Positions 25,623-34,237 of a stretch of DNA of 34,245 bases are shown piece by piece. The notes below the pieces were generated by a model, which searched no databases, had not been told where the DNA came from, and saw only the letters and a program-made list of their open reading frames with translations. The translations under genes and the position numbers were made by a program. Positions within the stretch are counted from its first letter, which is position 1. Each line of letters begins with the position of its first letter. This stretch comes from Deltaproteobacteria bacterium (GTDB taxonomy: Bacteria > Myxococcota_A > Polyangia > Haliangiales > Haliangiaceae). The stretch is from contig JACCRC010000212.1 in NCBI GenBank assembly GCA_013813765.1, forward strand, positions 1 through 34,245, given 5' to 3'.

Positions 25623-27254
25623 ATGGTTGCGCCGGAGCTTCGCGCATATCAGCAGGAGGCGATCGATGCGGTGATCGCCGCGCGGCGGAGCGGCACGCGA
25701 CGGATGGTGGTGTGCCTGCCGACGGGGGCGGGCAAGACGGTGATCTTCTCCCGGCTCGCGCGGCTCGCGACGCGGCAGGTACTCGTCCTCGCACATCGCG
25801 AGGAGTTGCTCGCGCAGGCCGTCGACAAGCTGTCACGCGCTCTCGAGGGGACACGCGTCGTCGGACTCGAGCGCGGGCACGCACGCGCGCCGGCGGATGC
25901 CAAAGTTCTCGTGGCATCTCTGCGGTCGCTGCATCCCGATCGCATCGGCCAGGTGCTCGGAGGGCGCGACCTCGGCCTCATCATTTACGACGAGTGCCAC
26001 CACGCCCCTGCCGAGGACAACATGCGAGTGCTGCGCACGATCGGCGTGTTCGAGCGCGACTGGCCCGGCACCCTGCTCGGCTTCACCGCAACGACGGCGC
26101 GCGGCGACGGCAAGGGGCTCGACGCCGTGTTCGAGCGCATCGTGTACTCGCGTACCCTGCCTGATCTGATCGACGCGGGTTTCTTGGCGCCGCTGAAGGG
26201 GTACCGCATCGCGACGGCGGCGGATCTGACGCGGCTGTCGCCCGGCGCAACGGATTTCGACGACGCGGAGCTGGCGGAGGCGATCGACATCGAGGAGCGC
26301 AATGCGCTTGTCGCGCGTTCGGTCCAGGAGCTCGCGCGCGATCGGCGCACGATCGCGTTCTGCGTGACCGTGAACCATGCGCGTAACCTGGCGCGCGCGC
26401 TCGACCACATCGGCGTCCCAGCCGGTGTCGTACACGGCGAGCTGGGGGCGGCGGATCGGGCGCGTGCGCTCGCGGAGTTCCGAGAGGGCCGCATCCAGGT
26501 GCTCGCGAATGTTGCCGTGCTCACGGAAGGGTTCGACGACCCGGGCGTGGCGTGCGTCGCGATGGCACGGCCGACGCGTTCGGAGGGGCTGTACGCGCAG
26601 TGTGTGGGACGCGGCACGCGGTTAGCGGAGGGCAAGCATGACTGCTTGATCCTCGACTTCGTCGACGTCTCGGAGCTGAGCCTGTGCACACTTCCGACGC
26701 TGTTCGGGTGCCCACGCGACCTCGACTTCGAGGGGCAGGACGCGCGCGAAGGTGCGCGGCAATGGTCGCAGATCCAGCTCGACTATCCCGAGCTCGAGCT
26801 AGAGGCCGGCGCACTGACGCTGCGCGAGATCCAGGATCGCGCTGCCGCATTCGACCCACTCACACTCGAGCTCCATCGCGACGTTCGTGCGATCTCGGCG
26901 AACGCGTGGTTCTCGCTAGGTCGTCACGGCGTCGGCCTCCACTATGCGAGCGCTGCGCGCGTGATCAGCAGCGTCACGGTGCTCGCGCGCGGTTTGCGCG
27001 GCAAGCGCTGGGAGGTCGCGATCGATGGCCACACGGTGGAGCGCTTCTCGACGCTCGAAGATGCTGTCGAGGCGGTCGACCACGAGATCGAGCAACGCGG
27101 CCGCGCGACGCTGGCGTCCGCACGGCACGAGGCGCCGTGGAGGTATGCACCCCCACCTCCCGACATCCTCGCTCGGCTCCGGGCGAGAGAGCGCGTGACA
27201 ACGCACGCCGAGGCGTTGCGCCTGGCCGCGTGGGAAGCCGTCACGCGGCGCTGA
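25623..27254 (+). CDS. SF2 DEXH-box helicase (SSL2/XPB-like, COG1061 type)
   Basis: A 543-residue SF2 helicase. Motif I is LPTGAGKT (32-39), Ia AHREEL (57-62), II DECHH (123-127, a DEXH box), III FTATT (154-158), V around NVAVLTEGFDDP (296-307) and VI QCVGRGTR (326-333). The layout is that of stand-alone bacterial DEAD/DEAH helicases related to SSL2 and to the motor subunits of restriction enzymes. The C-terminal ~200 residues have no nuclease motif and contain a small repeat-like region (WFSLGRHGVGLHYASAARVI). No methylase or nuclease gene is adjacent, so a restriction role is not supported; DNA repair or RNA work is possible. Start ATG 25623 is the first plausible codon. Confidence 0.9.
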   Translation: MVAPELRAYQQEAIDAVIAARRSGTRRMVVCLPTGAGKTVIFSRLARLATRQVLVLAHREELLAQAVDKLSRALEGTRVVGLERGHARAPADAKVLVASLRSLHPDRIGQVLGGRDLGLIIYDECHHAPAEDNMRVLRTIGVFERDWPGTLLGFTATTARGDGKGLDAVFERIVYSRTLPDLIDAGFLAPLKGYRIATAADLTRLSPGATDFDDAELAEAIDIEERNALVARSVQELARDRRTIAFCVTVNHARNLARALDHIGVPAGVVHGELGAADRARALAEFREGRIQVLANVAVLTEGFDDPGVACVAMARPTRSEGLYAQCVGRGTRLAEGKHDCLILDFVDVSELSLCTLPTLFGCPRDLDFEGQDAREGARQWSQIQLDYPELELEAGALTLREIQDRAAAFDPLTLELHRDVRAISANAWFSLGRHGVGLHYASAARVISSVTVLARGLRGKRWEVAIDGHTVERFSTLEDAVEAVDHEIEQRGRATLASARHEAPWRYAPPPPDILARLRARERVTTHAEALRLAAWEAVTRR

Positions 27255-27341
27255 GCCACGGAACTACGGATGATCTCGTAGGCCGAGCAACGGCGGGCGG
27301 GAGCACGTGACAGGGCCCTCGCGCGCAACTAACCTTCGGTG

Positions 27342-28556
27342 ATGGCTGCCGATGTATCGCTCGAGTCGAAGCGGCTGGAGTCCTCGCACTATCATGCGAT
27401 CCTCGAGCTTGCCGCGCTCGACAAGTCGGATTTCGGCAGCGTGCTACGCAGGATCCTCGCGGTCGACGCGCGCGAGCTCGGTCTCGAGCGCGTGAACTGC
27501 TGGACGCTCGACGAGCGCAGCATCCGATGTGTCGTGGGCTATCTTCGAGCCAGCGATACCTTCGAGGCCGGAGCGGTAATCGAGGCGAAGAGCTGCCCGA
27601 GCTACTTCCGTGCGATCGCCGAGGATCCCGTCATTCTCGCGGACGACGCGCGCACCGATCCGCGTACGTGCGAGTTCACCGACGGCTACCTGGTTCCGCT
27701 CGGGATCACGTCGATGATGGACGTACCCATCTGGGTTCGCGGCAGGATGTGGGGCGTCGTTTGTCACGAGCATGTGGGGCCCGCGCGCCGCTGGACCGAC
27801 GCGGAGCGCGACTTCGCGATCAGCATCGGTCACATCGTGTCGATGGCGGTGGAAGCGCGCGAGCGTGCGGATGCAGAACGGATCGCACGCTTCAGCGAGT
27901 TCTTCATCGGCGTGCTTGGCCATGACCTGCGCAATCCGCTCGCCACGATTCGCGCCGCCGCCGACGTGCTGGCAGAAGGCGAGGCCGACATCACGCGCCG
28001 TCACGCGACGCAACGAATCGCGCGGAACGCCGACCTGATGGCCCGGATGATCGAGCAGCTCCTCGACTTCACGCGCATCCGCCTTGGTGCAGGCATTCCC
28101 ATCCTGCGTGGATCCACCGATGTTGCCGCGCTCGCGCGTCAGGTCGTCTCGGATCTGCCGAGGGACGTCGCGAGCCGCATCGACGTCGAAGGACACGGCA
28201 ACACGACCGGTGCTTTTGACACCGATCGGATCTGGCAGGTGGTCTCGAACCTCATTTCCAACGCGTTCAACCACGGAGCGCCGGGCGGACGCGTACGCGT
28301 GCTCGTCGACGGCGACGATCCCCGCAAGGTGGTCGTGAAGGTGACCAACGCGGGTGCGATTGCCGATGACCTGCGGCAGATGTTGTTTGATCCAATTCAG
28401 TCCCACCGCGTGCGAGACCCGGGACACAATCCCGGGGTCGGGCTCGGCCTCGGGCTCTACATCGTCCGCGAGATCGTGGCCGCGCACCGCGGCACGATCG
28501 GGGTCACCTCCGATGCCGGCGAGGTCACACTCATGTTCAGCCTGCCCCGCCTGTAG
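27342..28556 (+). CDS. GAF-domain sensor histidine kinase
   Basis: A 404-residue soluble histidine kinase. An N-terminal GAF domain (~18-172: NCWTLDERSIRCVVGY, ITSMMDVPIWVRGRMWGVVC) senses a small molecule or redox cue. HisKA is at ~182-245 with the phospho-acceptor His in GVLGHDLRNPLA (His194). The ATPase domain has the N-box NLISNAFNHG (303-312), a G1 box VTNAGA in which the usual Asp is Asn, and a G2 box GVGLGLGLYIV (365-375). The ATG 27342 is chosen over GTG 27339 immediately before it. There is no cognate response regulator next to it, so the target is unknown. The gene is monocistronic. Confidence 0.92.
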   Translation: MAADVSLESKRLESSHYHAILELAALDKSDFGSVLRRILAVDARELGLERVNCWTLDERSIRCVVGYLRASDTFEAGAVIEAKSCPSYFRAIAEDPVILADDARTDPRTCEFTDGYLVPLGITSMMDVPIWVRGRMWGVVCHEHVGPARRWTDAERDFAISIGHIVSMAVEARERADAERIARFSEFFIGVLGHDLRNPLATIRAAADVLAEGEADITRRHATQRIARNADLMARMIEQLLDFTRIRLGAGIPILRGSTDVAALARQVVSDLPRDVASRIDVEGHGNTTGAFDTDRIWQVVSNLISNAFNHGAPGGRVRVLVDGDDPRKVVVKVTNAGAIADDLRQMLFDPIQSHRVRDPGHNPGVGLGLGLYIVREIVAAHRGTIGVTSDAGEVTLMFSLPRL

Positions 28557-28689
28557 GCGCCTTGGATCGCGAGACAGAGACGCTGGCGGCGCTTCGTGCG
28601 TTCGTCGAGCCGATCCGGAGCAGGGTCAGACAGATCAGGGTGGCGCCAGCGTTGCATCGCGGGATGGGCGGGGTCGTTCTGATCTCGCG

Positions 28690-29802
28690 TTAGTCGAGGT
28701 GCTGCGCGAGGCGGCGCATGCGGTGGGCGCGGCGTAGCGTGTACAGCAGGAAGCGCGGGTCGCGCCAGTCGCGACCTTGTTCTCCGACGAGATCGCGCAG
28801 GCCGCGTAACATGCTACGCAGGCTGCGGTGCGCGAGGTACTGGGGAAAGATCCAGCTCTCGACGTTGTCGGCGAACGCTAGAGCCACGGGCGGTGTCTTG
28901 CCCGCGAGCAGCTGCACGAACGGCGTCATCAGATCCACGCCCGCCTCGAGCGCACCTGCGTGCGATCCCCACAGGCGGGGGTTCACTTCGAGCAAGAGAA
29001 AGCTACCTGCGCGGCTGCGCACGAAGTCGACGCTCGCGAACCCCGTCCAACGCAGCTCGCGTACCACGCGCACTCCGATCTCGAGCAGCGCGGGGTCGTG
29101 CGTCGATCGAAGGCAAACCGCCCCGCCGATTCGCGCCGGATCCTGCGAAGTCTTTTGCCCGGCGTAGATGCGAATCGGCTCGCCGGCGTGGAACACACCG
29201 CCGACCAGGTAGGTCGTGCTCGGGACGTACTCTTGCACGATCCAGTCGCCTCCGAGGCGCCGCGCGCGCTGGAGGACCGCGGTGAGCTCGTGTCTCGTGT
29301 CGACGATGCGGACGAGCCGGCCGCCACATCCGGTCGAGCTCTTCGCGACGAGCGGAAGCCCGAGCTCGCGCACTGCGGAGTCGAGCTCGAATGTGTCGTC
29401 GACCCGACGATGACGTGGGGTCGAAATGCCGCGCGACCGCATGTGCTCGACAAGAGCGTGCTTGTCGGCGACGAGCGATCGTTGCCACGCCTCGGTCTGC
29501 GGAAAGATTCGATCGCGCCACGTGACCGGCATGTTCCACAGCCGTCGCATCGCATCCTCGGTGAGGGGCAGGACGTGGTCGAAGCTCGCAGCTGTCATCA
29601 TGCGATCGATGTGAGCATCGAAGTTCGCGGACGCGAGCGTGGGGCCTGACGTCCAGCGCACCGTCTTGCGCGAGCACGACGTAGCCGTGCCATTCGCCGT
29701 GAGGACTGTCACCGCGTAGCCGGCGTCTTCGAGCGCGCGCGAGAGTCGAAGTGTCGAGTGCCAACCCTCTTCGACGAGCAGCACGGAAGTTCTCGGTTGC
29801 AT
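28690..29802 (-). CDS. ATP-grasp ligase-like enzyme
   Basis: A 370-residue ATP-grasp protein starting MQPRTSVLLVEEGWHSTLRL. The N-terminal pre-ATP domain is Rossmann-like (RALEDAGYAVTVL). The ATP-grasp core shows the nucleotide lysine in LPLVAKSSTGCGG (K154), the hinge VQEYV (189-193), Asp259 in FASVDF and the metal-binding E272-x-N274 in LLEVNPRLWG. Such enzymes form amide, ester or related bonds through an acyl-phosphate. The ~60-residue C-terminal extension is Arg-rich (LLYTLRRAHRMRRLAQHL) and may contact membrane. It is divergent from the processive glycosyltransferase, sharing 114 bases, which suggests joint work on a surface polymer; that is inference. The frame stays open far upstream opposite the GT2 gene, but ATG 29802 is the natural start. 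Confidence 0.85.
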   Translation of the reverse strand: MQPRTSVLLVEEGWHSTLRLSRALEDAGYAVTVLTANGTATSCSRKTVRWTSGPTLASANFDAHIDRMMTAASFDHVLPLTEDAMRRLWNMPVTWRDRIFPQTEAWQRSLVADKHALVEHMRSRGISTPRHRRVDDTFELDSAVRELGLPLVAKSSTGCGGRLVRIVDTRHELTAVLQRARRLGGDWIVQEYVPSTTYLVGGVFHAGEPIRIYAGQKTSQDPARIGGAVCLRSTHDPALLEIGVRVVRELRWTGFASVDFVRSRAGSFLLLEVNPRLWGSHAGALEAGVDLMTPFVQLLAGKTPPVALAFADNVESWIFPQYLAHRSLRSMLRGLRDLVGEQGRDWRDPRFLLYTLRRAHRMRRLAQHLD

Positions 29803-29841
29803 GGTTGACCGGTGCGGGACGCCGGAATCATACTGTCGCGG

Positions 29842-29913
29842 ATGCGCCAGCCCATGACTTGGTTTCGTCTTGCCTTCTGGATCAGCCTGTTCGCGTGCGG
29901 CGGCAGCTGCTAG
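29842..29913 (+). CDS. 23-residue hydrophobic ORF in frame with the GT2 gene, separated by one TAG
   Basis: ATG CGC CAG CCC ATG opens a short frame, MRQPMTWFRLAFWISLFACG plus GSC, that ends in TAG at 29911-29913. The next codons, CGA and GTG (29917), are in the same frame, and GTG 29917 is the start of the glycosyltransferase. It could be a leader peptide, or the former N-terminal helix of the transferase cut off by an amber mutation. Confidence 0.35.
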   Translation: MRQPMTWFRLAFWISLFACGGSC

Positions 29914-29916
29914 CGA

Positions 29917-31104
29917 GTGACTTCCGCGGGCGCGTTCTGGCTGGTCGTCCAGACGTTGGCGACGATCGTGTTCGTCAACCGTTACATCGGCGGCCTCGTC
30001 CTGCGTGTGGTGCGCGGCGACCGGTGGGATGAAACGGTCGACGACTTCGAGCCGACGCTCACGGTCATCATCCCGCTCTATAACGAAGGGCAAGCCATCC
30101 GCGAGACGCTCGACAGCGTGCTCGCGTCCGAGTATCCGGGCAACAAGCTGCGGGTGACGTGCATCGACGATTGCTCGACTGACGACAGCTATGACGTTGC
30201 GTGTGACGTCGCTCGTCGCGACCCGCGCCTGACCGTGCTGCGCAATGCACGCAACTCCGGCAAGCGCCACTCGATCAACGAAGCTGTCCAGCGCACCGAT
30301 AGCGAGATCATCGTCTCGATCGACTCGGACGTCATCGTCGATCGCAACGCGATCCGCGAGCTGGTGCGGCGCTTCACGAGCCCCGAGATCGCAGCAGTCG
30401 GCGGTTGGGTCGACGTGCGCAACAAGCACGACAACTGGCTGACGCGGATGCAGGTCGTCAGATACTGGTACGCGTACAACATCTCGCGCGGCCTCGAATG
30501 CGGGTTCCGCCGCGTGATGTGCCTGTCCGGATGTCTGACCGCGTACCGGCGGTCGGTGCTCCTCGAGCTCGCGCCCATCCTCGTGAGCCGCTCGATCCTT
30601 GGCGTGCCAATCAAGTACGGCGAGGATCGTTTTCTGACCCGGCAGATCGTGAAGGCGGGCTATTTGACGGTCGCGACGCTCGCAGCTCGCTGCCGTACGT
30701 TCGTGCCGAACACGCTCGAGGGGTTCTTCTCGCAGCAGCTGCGCTGGCGCCGTTCGCGGGTCGTGGACTACTCCGCGGCCTGCAGTCACGTCTGGCGCCT
30801 CAACCCGCTGCTCGCGGTCCACTACTTCTCGCTGGCGATGCTGATCGTCGTCTACCCGATCGCCGCGTTTCACCTGCTCGCGACGCATGGGTTTCTGCGT
30901 GCGATCACGATCCATATCGTATTGCTCGTATTGTACGGCGCGTTCTATCGCTGGCGCGTACGTCGCTTGCCGGCGAGCGACCGCGTCGGGATGTTCGCGT
31001 ACGCGCCGATCGCGGTCGTGCTCCCGATCACCTTCGCGTTGATGACTCCGCTCGCGATGTTCACGCTCGATTCGAGCGACTGGGGGACGCGTGACAAGAG
31101 CTAG
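29917..31104 (+). CDS. Processive GT2 glycosyltransferase (hyaluronan synthase/NodC/cellulose synthase type)
   Basis: A 395-residue inner-membrane glycosyltransferase. TM1 is at ~5-30. The cytoplasmic GT-A domain shows PLYNEGQAI (53-61), IDDCSTDDS (83-91), the DxD motif SIDSD (134-138), acceptor-site GED (235-237, with SGCLTAY before it) and Q-x-x-RW at 274-277 (QLRWRR), the signature of processive enzymes. The C-terminus has about three to four TMs (VHYFSLAMLIVVYPIAAFHL, AITIHIVLLVLYGAF, AYAPIAVVLPITFALMTPLA). Hyaluronan, chitin-oligosaccharide and cellulose synthases share this layout: polymer is built at the cytoplasmic side and pushed through the membrane. Sugar specificity is not readable. 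GTG 29917 has no clear Shine-Dalgarno sequence, and TAG lies six bases upstream in frame. Confidence 0.92.
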   Translation: MTSAGAFWLVVQTLATIVFVNRYIGGLVLRVVRGDRWDETVDDFEPTLTVIIPLYNEGQAIRETLDSVLASEYPGNKLRVTCIDDCSTDDSYDVACDVARRDPRLTVLRNARNSGKRHSINEAVQRTDSEIIVSIDSDVIVDRNAIRELVRRFTSPEIAAVGGWVDVRNKHDNWLTRMQVVRYWYAYNISRGLECGFRRVMCLSGCLTAYRRSVLLELAPILVSRSILGVPIKYGEDRFLTRQIVKAGYLTVATLAARCRTFVPNTLEGFFSQQLRWRRSRVVDYSAACSHVWRLNPLLAVHYFSLAMLIVVYPIAAFHLLATHGFLRAITIHIVLLVLYGAFYRWRVRRLPASDRVGMFAYAPIAVVLPITFALMTPLAMFTLDSSDWGTRDKS

Positions 31105-31174
31105 GGTGGCTGCCTCGGCGCGCCTCGCCGGCCGTCTGCGGACGAATCCCGACCCAGCATAGTAAGCTCGCTCG

Positions 31175-31822
31175 ATGCCGCTACGCTGGTTCCTCCTCGC
31201 GCTGGTCGGGTGCTCGGCGGAGAAGGCTCCTCCGGACAAGTCGCCGGAGCCGGCACGCGCCCAACCGGTGGACGAGAACGCGCCCGTCGTGAGCTCGCCA
31301 GAGATCGACCGCGAAGTCGCGCGCATCCTCGAGATCGCCAGAGCGGCGACGTCTGCCGCCACGGAGGTGTGCAAGGAAGGCACGAAAGGCCCCCGGTACC
31401 TTCCGACGATCACGCTCGACGGTCTCGAGGCGCTCGCGAACAAGCAACCGCTTCCGCCGTCAGCCTCGCTGTCCAGCTTGGCGCTGTACGGCGACCTCCA
31501 GCACTATCGGGCGGGAACGCTGGCGCGAAGCTCTGAGCGGCGGGTCGTGGATCAGCTCCAGAAGCTCCGCAAGATGAAGCAACTGGGCGTCTACGAGGTC
31601 AAGACGTTCAGCGAAGGTGACGCCAACGTCGAAGGGCAGTTCGACGCGCGCCTCGTGCTGATCGACATGGGCGCGGCGAAGCCGATCTGCCACGTGCCGC
31701 TCTCGATCAAGTTGAAGCGCGATGAGCCCGATCCGAGCGATCCGCACGACAAGCCGAGGACGTTCGCGTCGAAGATTCGAGCCGAGGTCGACGGGACGCT
31801 CGGTACGCTCTTCGGTGACTGA
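31175..31822 (+). CDS. Hypothetical lipoprotein
   Basis: A 215-residue protein with a short signal MPLRWFLLALVGCSAEK and lipobox L-V-G-C13. A Pro/Lys/Glu-rich linker follows (EKAPPDKSPEPARAQPVDEN), then a mostly helical region (EIDREVARILEIARAATSAA) and a beta part (DARLVLIDMGAAKPICHVPL). No family recognised. It lies 70 bases after the GT2 gene on the same strand and may be its operon partner. Its stop is 3 bases from the DabA stop on the other strand. Confidence 0.7.
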   Translation: MPLRWFLLALVGCSAEKAPPDKSPEPARAQPVDENAPVVSSPEIDREVARILEIARAATSAATEVCKEGTKGPRYLPTITLDGLEALANKQPLPPSASLSSLALYGDLQHYRAGTLARSSERRVVDQLQKLRKMKQLGVYEVKTFSEGDANVEGQFDARLVLIDMGAAKPICHVPLSIKLKRDEPDPSDPHDKPRTFASKIRAEVDGTLGTLFGD

Positions 31823-31825
31823 ACG

Positions 31826-34237
31826 TCAGGGTGTTCGCGTCCATTCACCTCTCCTGCGCGCGAAGACGGCCTGATCCGTGGCGTCGAGCTGGAACAAGTG
31901 GAGCCACTCGTTGTCGACGAGCTGAGCCAGCTGGGCGTGTCTCTCGAGCACGCGATCGATGGCCGGACGCGTTGCTTCGATGAACACGGCGAGCCGGAGT
32001 GGGGCGTGTACCCACCGCTCGCCATCGTGCAGCGATTGGAGCGAGAGGCCGATCCGGAGATCGCCGCCATTGCCCTCGAAGACTCCGAGATGTCCGCCGA
32101 CGATGTTGTGGAGCACCTTGTTCCCGCAGCCGTAGCGCGCATTGTCGACGGTCGACGCGTAGTACTGAAAGTTGATCCAGTGCGCCACCACCATCGGCCC
32201 CGTCATGATCGCTACGAGGATCGTGTGGTCCTTGTCGTCCTCGTGGCGATAGTCGTGAAGGAACACGCGTCCTTCGAGATCGATGTGCTGGCTACGCTCG
32301 CGTGGGGCCACGATGAGCGCCGCATTACCGGCGAGACCCCATTCGGGTCGCACCTCGGCCCAGTTCCTCGCGCGCTTCGCGACCGCCGCGCGCAGCTTCA
32401 CGTCTGAAAGCTCGCCGAGGCCAAGCCGGGGCGCACGCTCGCGCCTCGTTGCGTCGCTCGCACGTTCGAGCACGATCCGCACTCCATCGAGGTCGCTCTG
32501 ATGCGTCGCAGCGTGGGCGTCGTCTTCGAACAACGTCACCTCATCCGTCGTCGTGTTGTGAAGCGCACCGAGGAAGAGCGTCGTCTGCGGGACCTCGATC
32601 CCGTGTGCGACGAGGCCAGCGCGGACCTCCGCGTCGTTGAGGAGAGCCGCCGCCGCTCGCGCGTTGACGTGTCCCGGCTGGCCATTGCACGCGCCGCAAT
32701 CGAGGCCTGCCGCGTGGGCATTGTTCCTCGTTTCGCTTCCGTGCCCCACGAGCAACACGAGACGCGCGAAGTCTTGCGTGAGCCCCATCACCTGCAGCAA
32801 GGTCGCGGCGATCTCGCAGCGCACTTCGCCCGTGACCGGCTCACCATGCACGTCGCTCGTGAGCCGAGGCATGCGCATCCGGTCCTCGCTCTTTGATAGC
32901 CCGGCGAGGTCGGGGTGGTGCGCTGGATGCTTCTGCGCGCGGAAGGTGTCCCGGATCAGATTGCGCGCGAAGAACAGGCCCATCGCATCGACGTACGCGA
33001 AGCTCGACAGCGAGCTCGACTTGAACGCCTTCCAGGCATAAGACGCGCCGAGGCGCGCTCGGCGCGTCGCTTCGACGCCTTTGGGTACACCCGTGTCCGT
33101 GACGCGGTACTTCGGGGCCAACAGCCCAGGGAGCTGCGGGCGCGTGTCGTCCGCAGCCAGCTGTTCGTATTCGATGGGCAGGCCGAAGAAGCCAGCGACG
33201 CCGAGCGTCTGGATACCCTCGCCTTGAGCTTCGAGCGCGCGCCGAAACACCTCCGAGCGCACATCGATACAGAACGCGGCCTGCAGTTTCGGCGCTGGGG
33301 GGCGTGGCGCGTCGAAGCCCTCGATCAGCTTCGGGCGCAGCTCGGAGAGCCAGGCAATCTCCACCGCCCGCTGCAGGATCCAGTCGTCGGTCCGGACGAG
33401 GCGCGCCGCTCGATCGATCGCCGGCCAGCTCGTCATCGCGAGACGCCACTCGGCGCGGATCGTCTCGTCGCTGGCGTGGAACAGGATCCATTCCCACGCG
33501 AGACGAATCGCCAGGAGCTCGCGAAGGTGATCGTCGTCTTCACCGGCGATGCGCGCGGTCCAGCGGAGGTACGCGCACCAGGAAGCCCACCCGTTGACAT
33601 CGAGCAGGAGCGCCGACAGATAGCGCTCTCGCTCCTCCTCCACCACCCCGAGATCCGAGCAGCCAAGCGTGATCATTTCGCCCGGGGTGCGCGGAAGCTT
33701 GGCGACCGTCGCTCGATACCCGTCGAGGTCCATGAAGAGATATGGCGCGTGATCCATGCTGGCTTGGCCTCTCCAGCTCGCGTAGAAGCCGCCCTTCCTG
33801 ACCCCGCTGATCTGCGCCTGGCCGTGGCCGAAATAGGTCGCACAGAATCGACTGATCCGCTCCATCACGAACTCGGGCCACGTGACCTCGTGGTCGCGAT
33901 GACCGAGCGCCTCCATCGTGGAGACCACGAGCGGCCGCTGGGCAGGTGTCGGCTCGCCGCTCCAGAACAGTGCGGTGAGCTCGTCTTCGGTCACGTCGGC
34001 CCCGTGCTCCGCGATCGCTTCGCGTAGGTGCTCGGAGCGAAGCCGCCCCGCGCGCCACTCCTGCGCATACCACTGGCGCGGCATGAGTAGACGCGCGCCC
34101 GAGAGCGCCGCGATCTCCCCGGCGACTTCCGAAATCGGCTTGTCGATGAGCGACCAGAACGGATTCAGCGCGATGAAGCGATCGAGCGGCCACGTCGGTG
34201 CAATGCGCGCACACGCGCGTTCCGCGGGGTCGGTCAT
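31826..34237 (-). CDS. dabA: DabA, zinc-containing subunit of the DAB inorganic carbon transporter (DUF2309)
   Basis: An 803-residue protein of the DUF2309/UPF0753 family, complete from ATG 34237. The active-site residues known for DabA are present: Cys323-x-Asp325 in AAFCIDVRSEVFRRAL, His499 in LVLLVGHGSETRNN and Cys514 in GLDCGACNGQPGH; His and Cys are 15 residues apart, as in the Halothiobacillus protein. The N-terminus (PLDRFIALNPFWSLIDKPI) is also typical. DabA resembles a beta-carbonic anhydrase and, with the NuoL-like proton channel DabB, is proposed to convert CO2 to bicarbonate using the ion gradient. DabB is not in the window and would be expected beyond the right edge. In a likely heterotroph the role would be supply of bicarbonate for biosynthesis. 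Confidence 0.94.
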   Translation of the reverse strand: MTDPAERACARIAPTWPLDRFIALNPFWSLIDKPISEVAGEIAALSGARLLMPRQWYAQEWRAGRLRSEHLREAIAEHGADVTEDELTALFWSGEPTPAQRPLVVSTMEALGHRDHEVTWPEFVMERISRFCATYFGHGQAQISGVRKGGFYASWRGQASMDHAPYLFMDLDGYRATVAKLPRTPGEMITLGCSDLGVVEEERERYLSALLLDVNGWASWCAYLRWTARIAGEDDDHLRELLAIRLAWEWILFHASDETIRAEWRLAMTSWPAIDRAARLVRTDDWILQRAVEIAWLSELRPKLIEGFDAPRPPAPKLQAAFCIDVRSEVFRRALEAQGEGIQTLGVAGFFGLPIEYEQLAADDTRPQLPGLLAPKYRVTDTGVPKGVEATRRARLGASYAWKAFKSSSLSSFAYVDAMGLFFARNLIRDTFRAQKHPAHHPDLAGLSKSEDRMRMPRLTSDVHGEPVTGEVRCEIAATLLQVMGLTQDFARLVLLVGHGSETRNNAHAAGLDCGACNGQPGHVNARAAAALLNDAEVRAGLVAHGIEVPQTTLFLGALHNTTTDEVTLFEDDAHAATHQSDLDGVRIVLERASDATRRERAPRLGLGELSDVKLRAAVAKRARNWAEVRPEWGLAGNAALIVAPRERSQHIDLEGRVFLHDYRHEDDKDHTILVAIMTGPMVVAHWINFQYYASTVDNARYGCGNKVLHNIVGGHLGVFEGNGGDLRIGLSLQSLHDGERWVHAPLRLAVFIEATRPAIDRVLERHAQLAQLVDNEWLHLFQLDATDQAVFARRRGEWTRTP

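Noticed and set aside
25623-27254. DEXH helicase as the motor of a restriction or defence system
   Set aside because: No nuclease domain in the protein and no methylase, nuclease or other defence gene beside it.
28562-28693. TTG-started 43-codon frame after the GAF histidine kinase
   Set aside because: Weak start, no Shine-Dalgarno sequence and no recognisable features; left as intergenic.
31116-31130. CGGCG-x5-CGCCG hairpin after the GT2 gene as a terminator
   Set aside because: Only a 5-bp stem with no T-run in very GC-rich DNA; such stems are expected by chance.
29803-31443. Upstream extension of the ATP-grasp frame to a 917-residue protein
   Set aside because: The extension is antisense to the GT2 and lipoprotein genes, is low in recognisable structure, and the ATP-grasp N-terminal domain begins naturally at ATG 29802.
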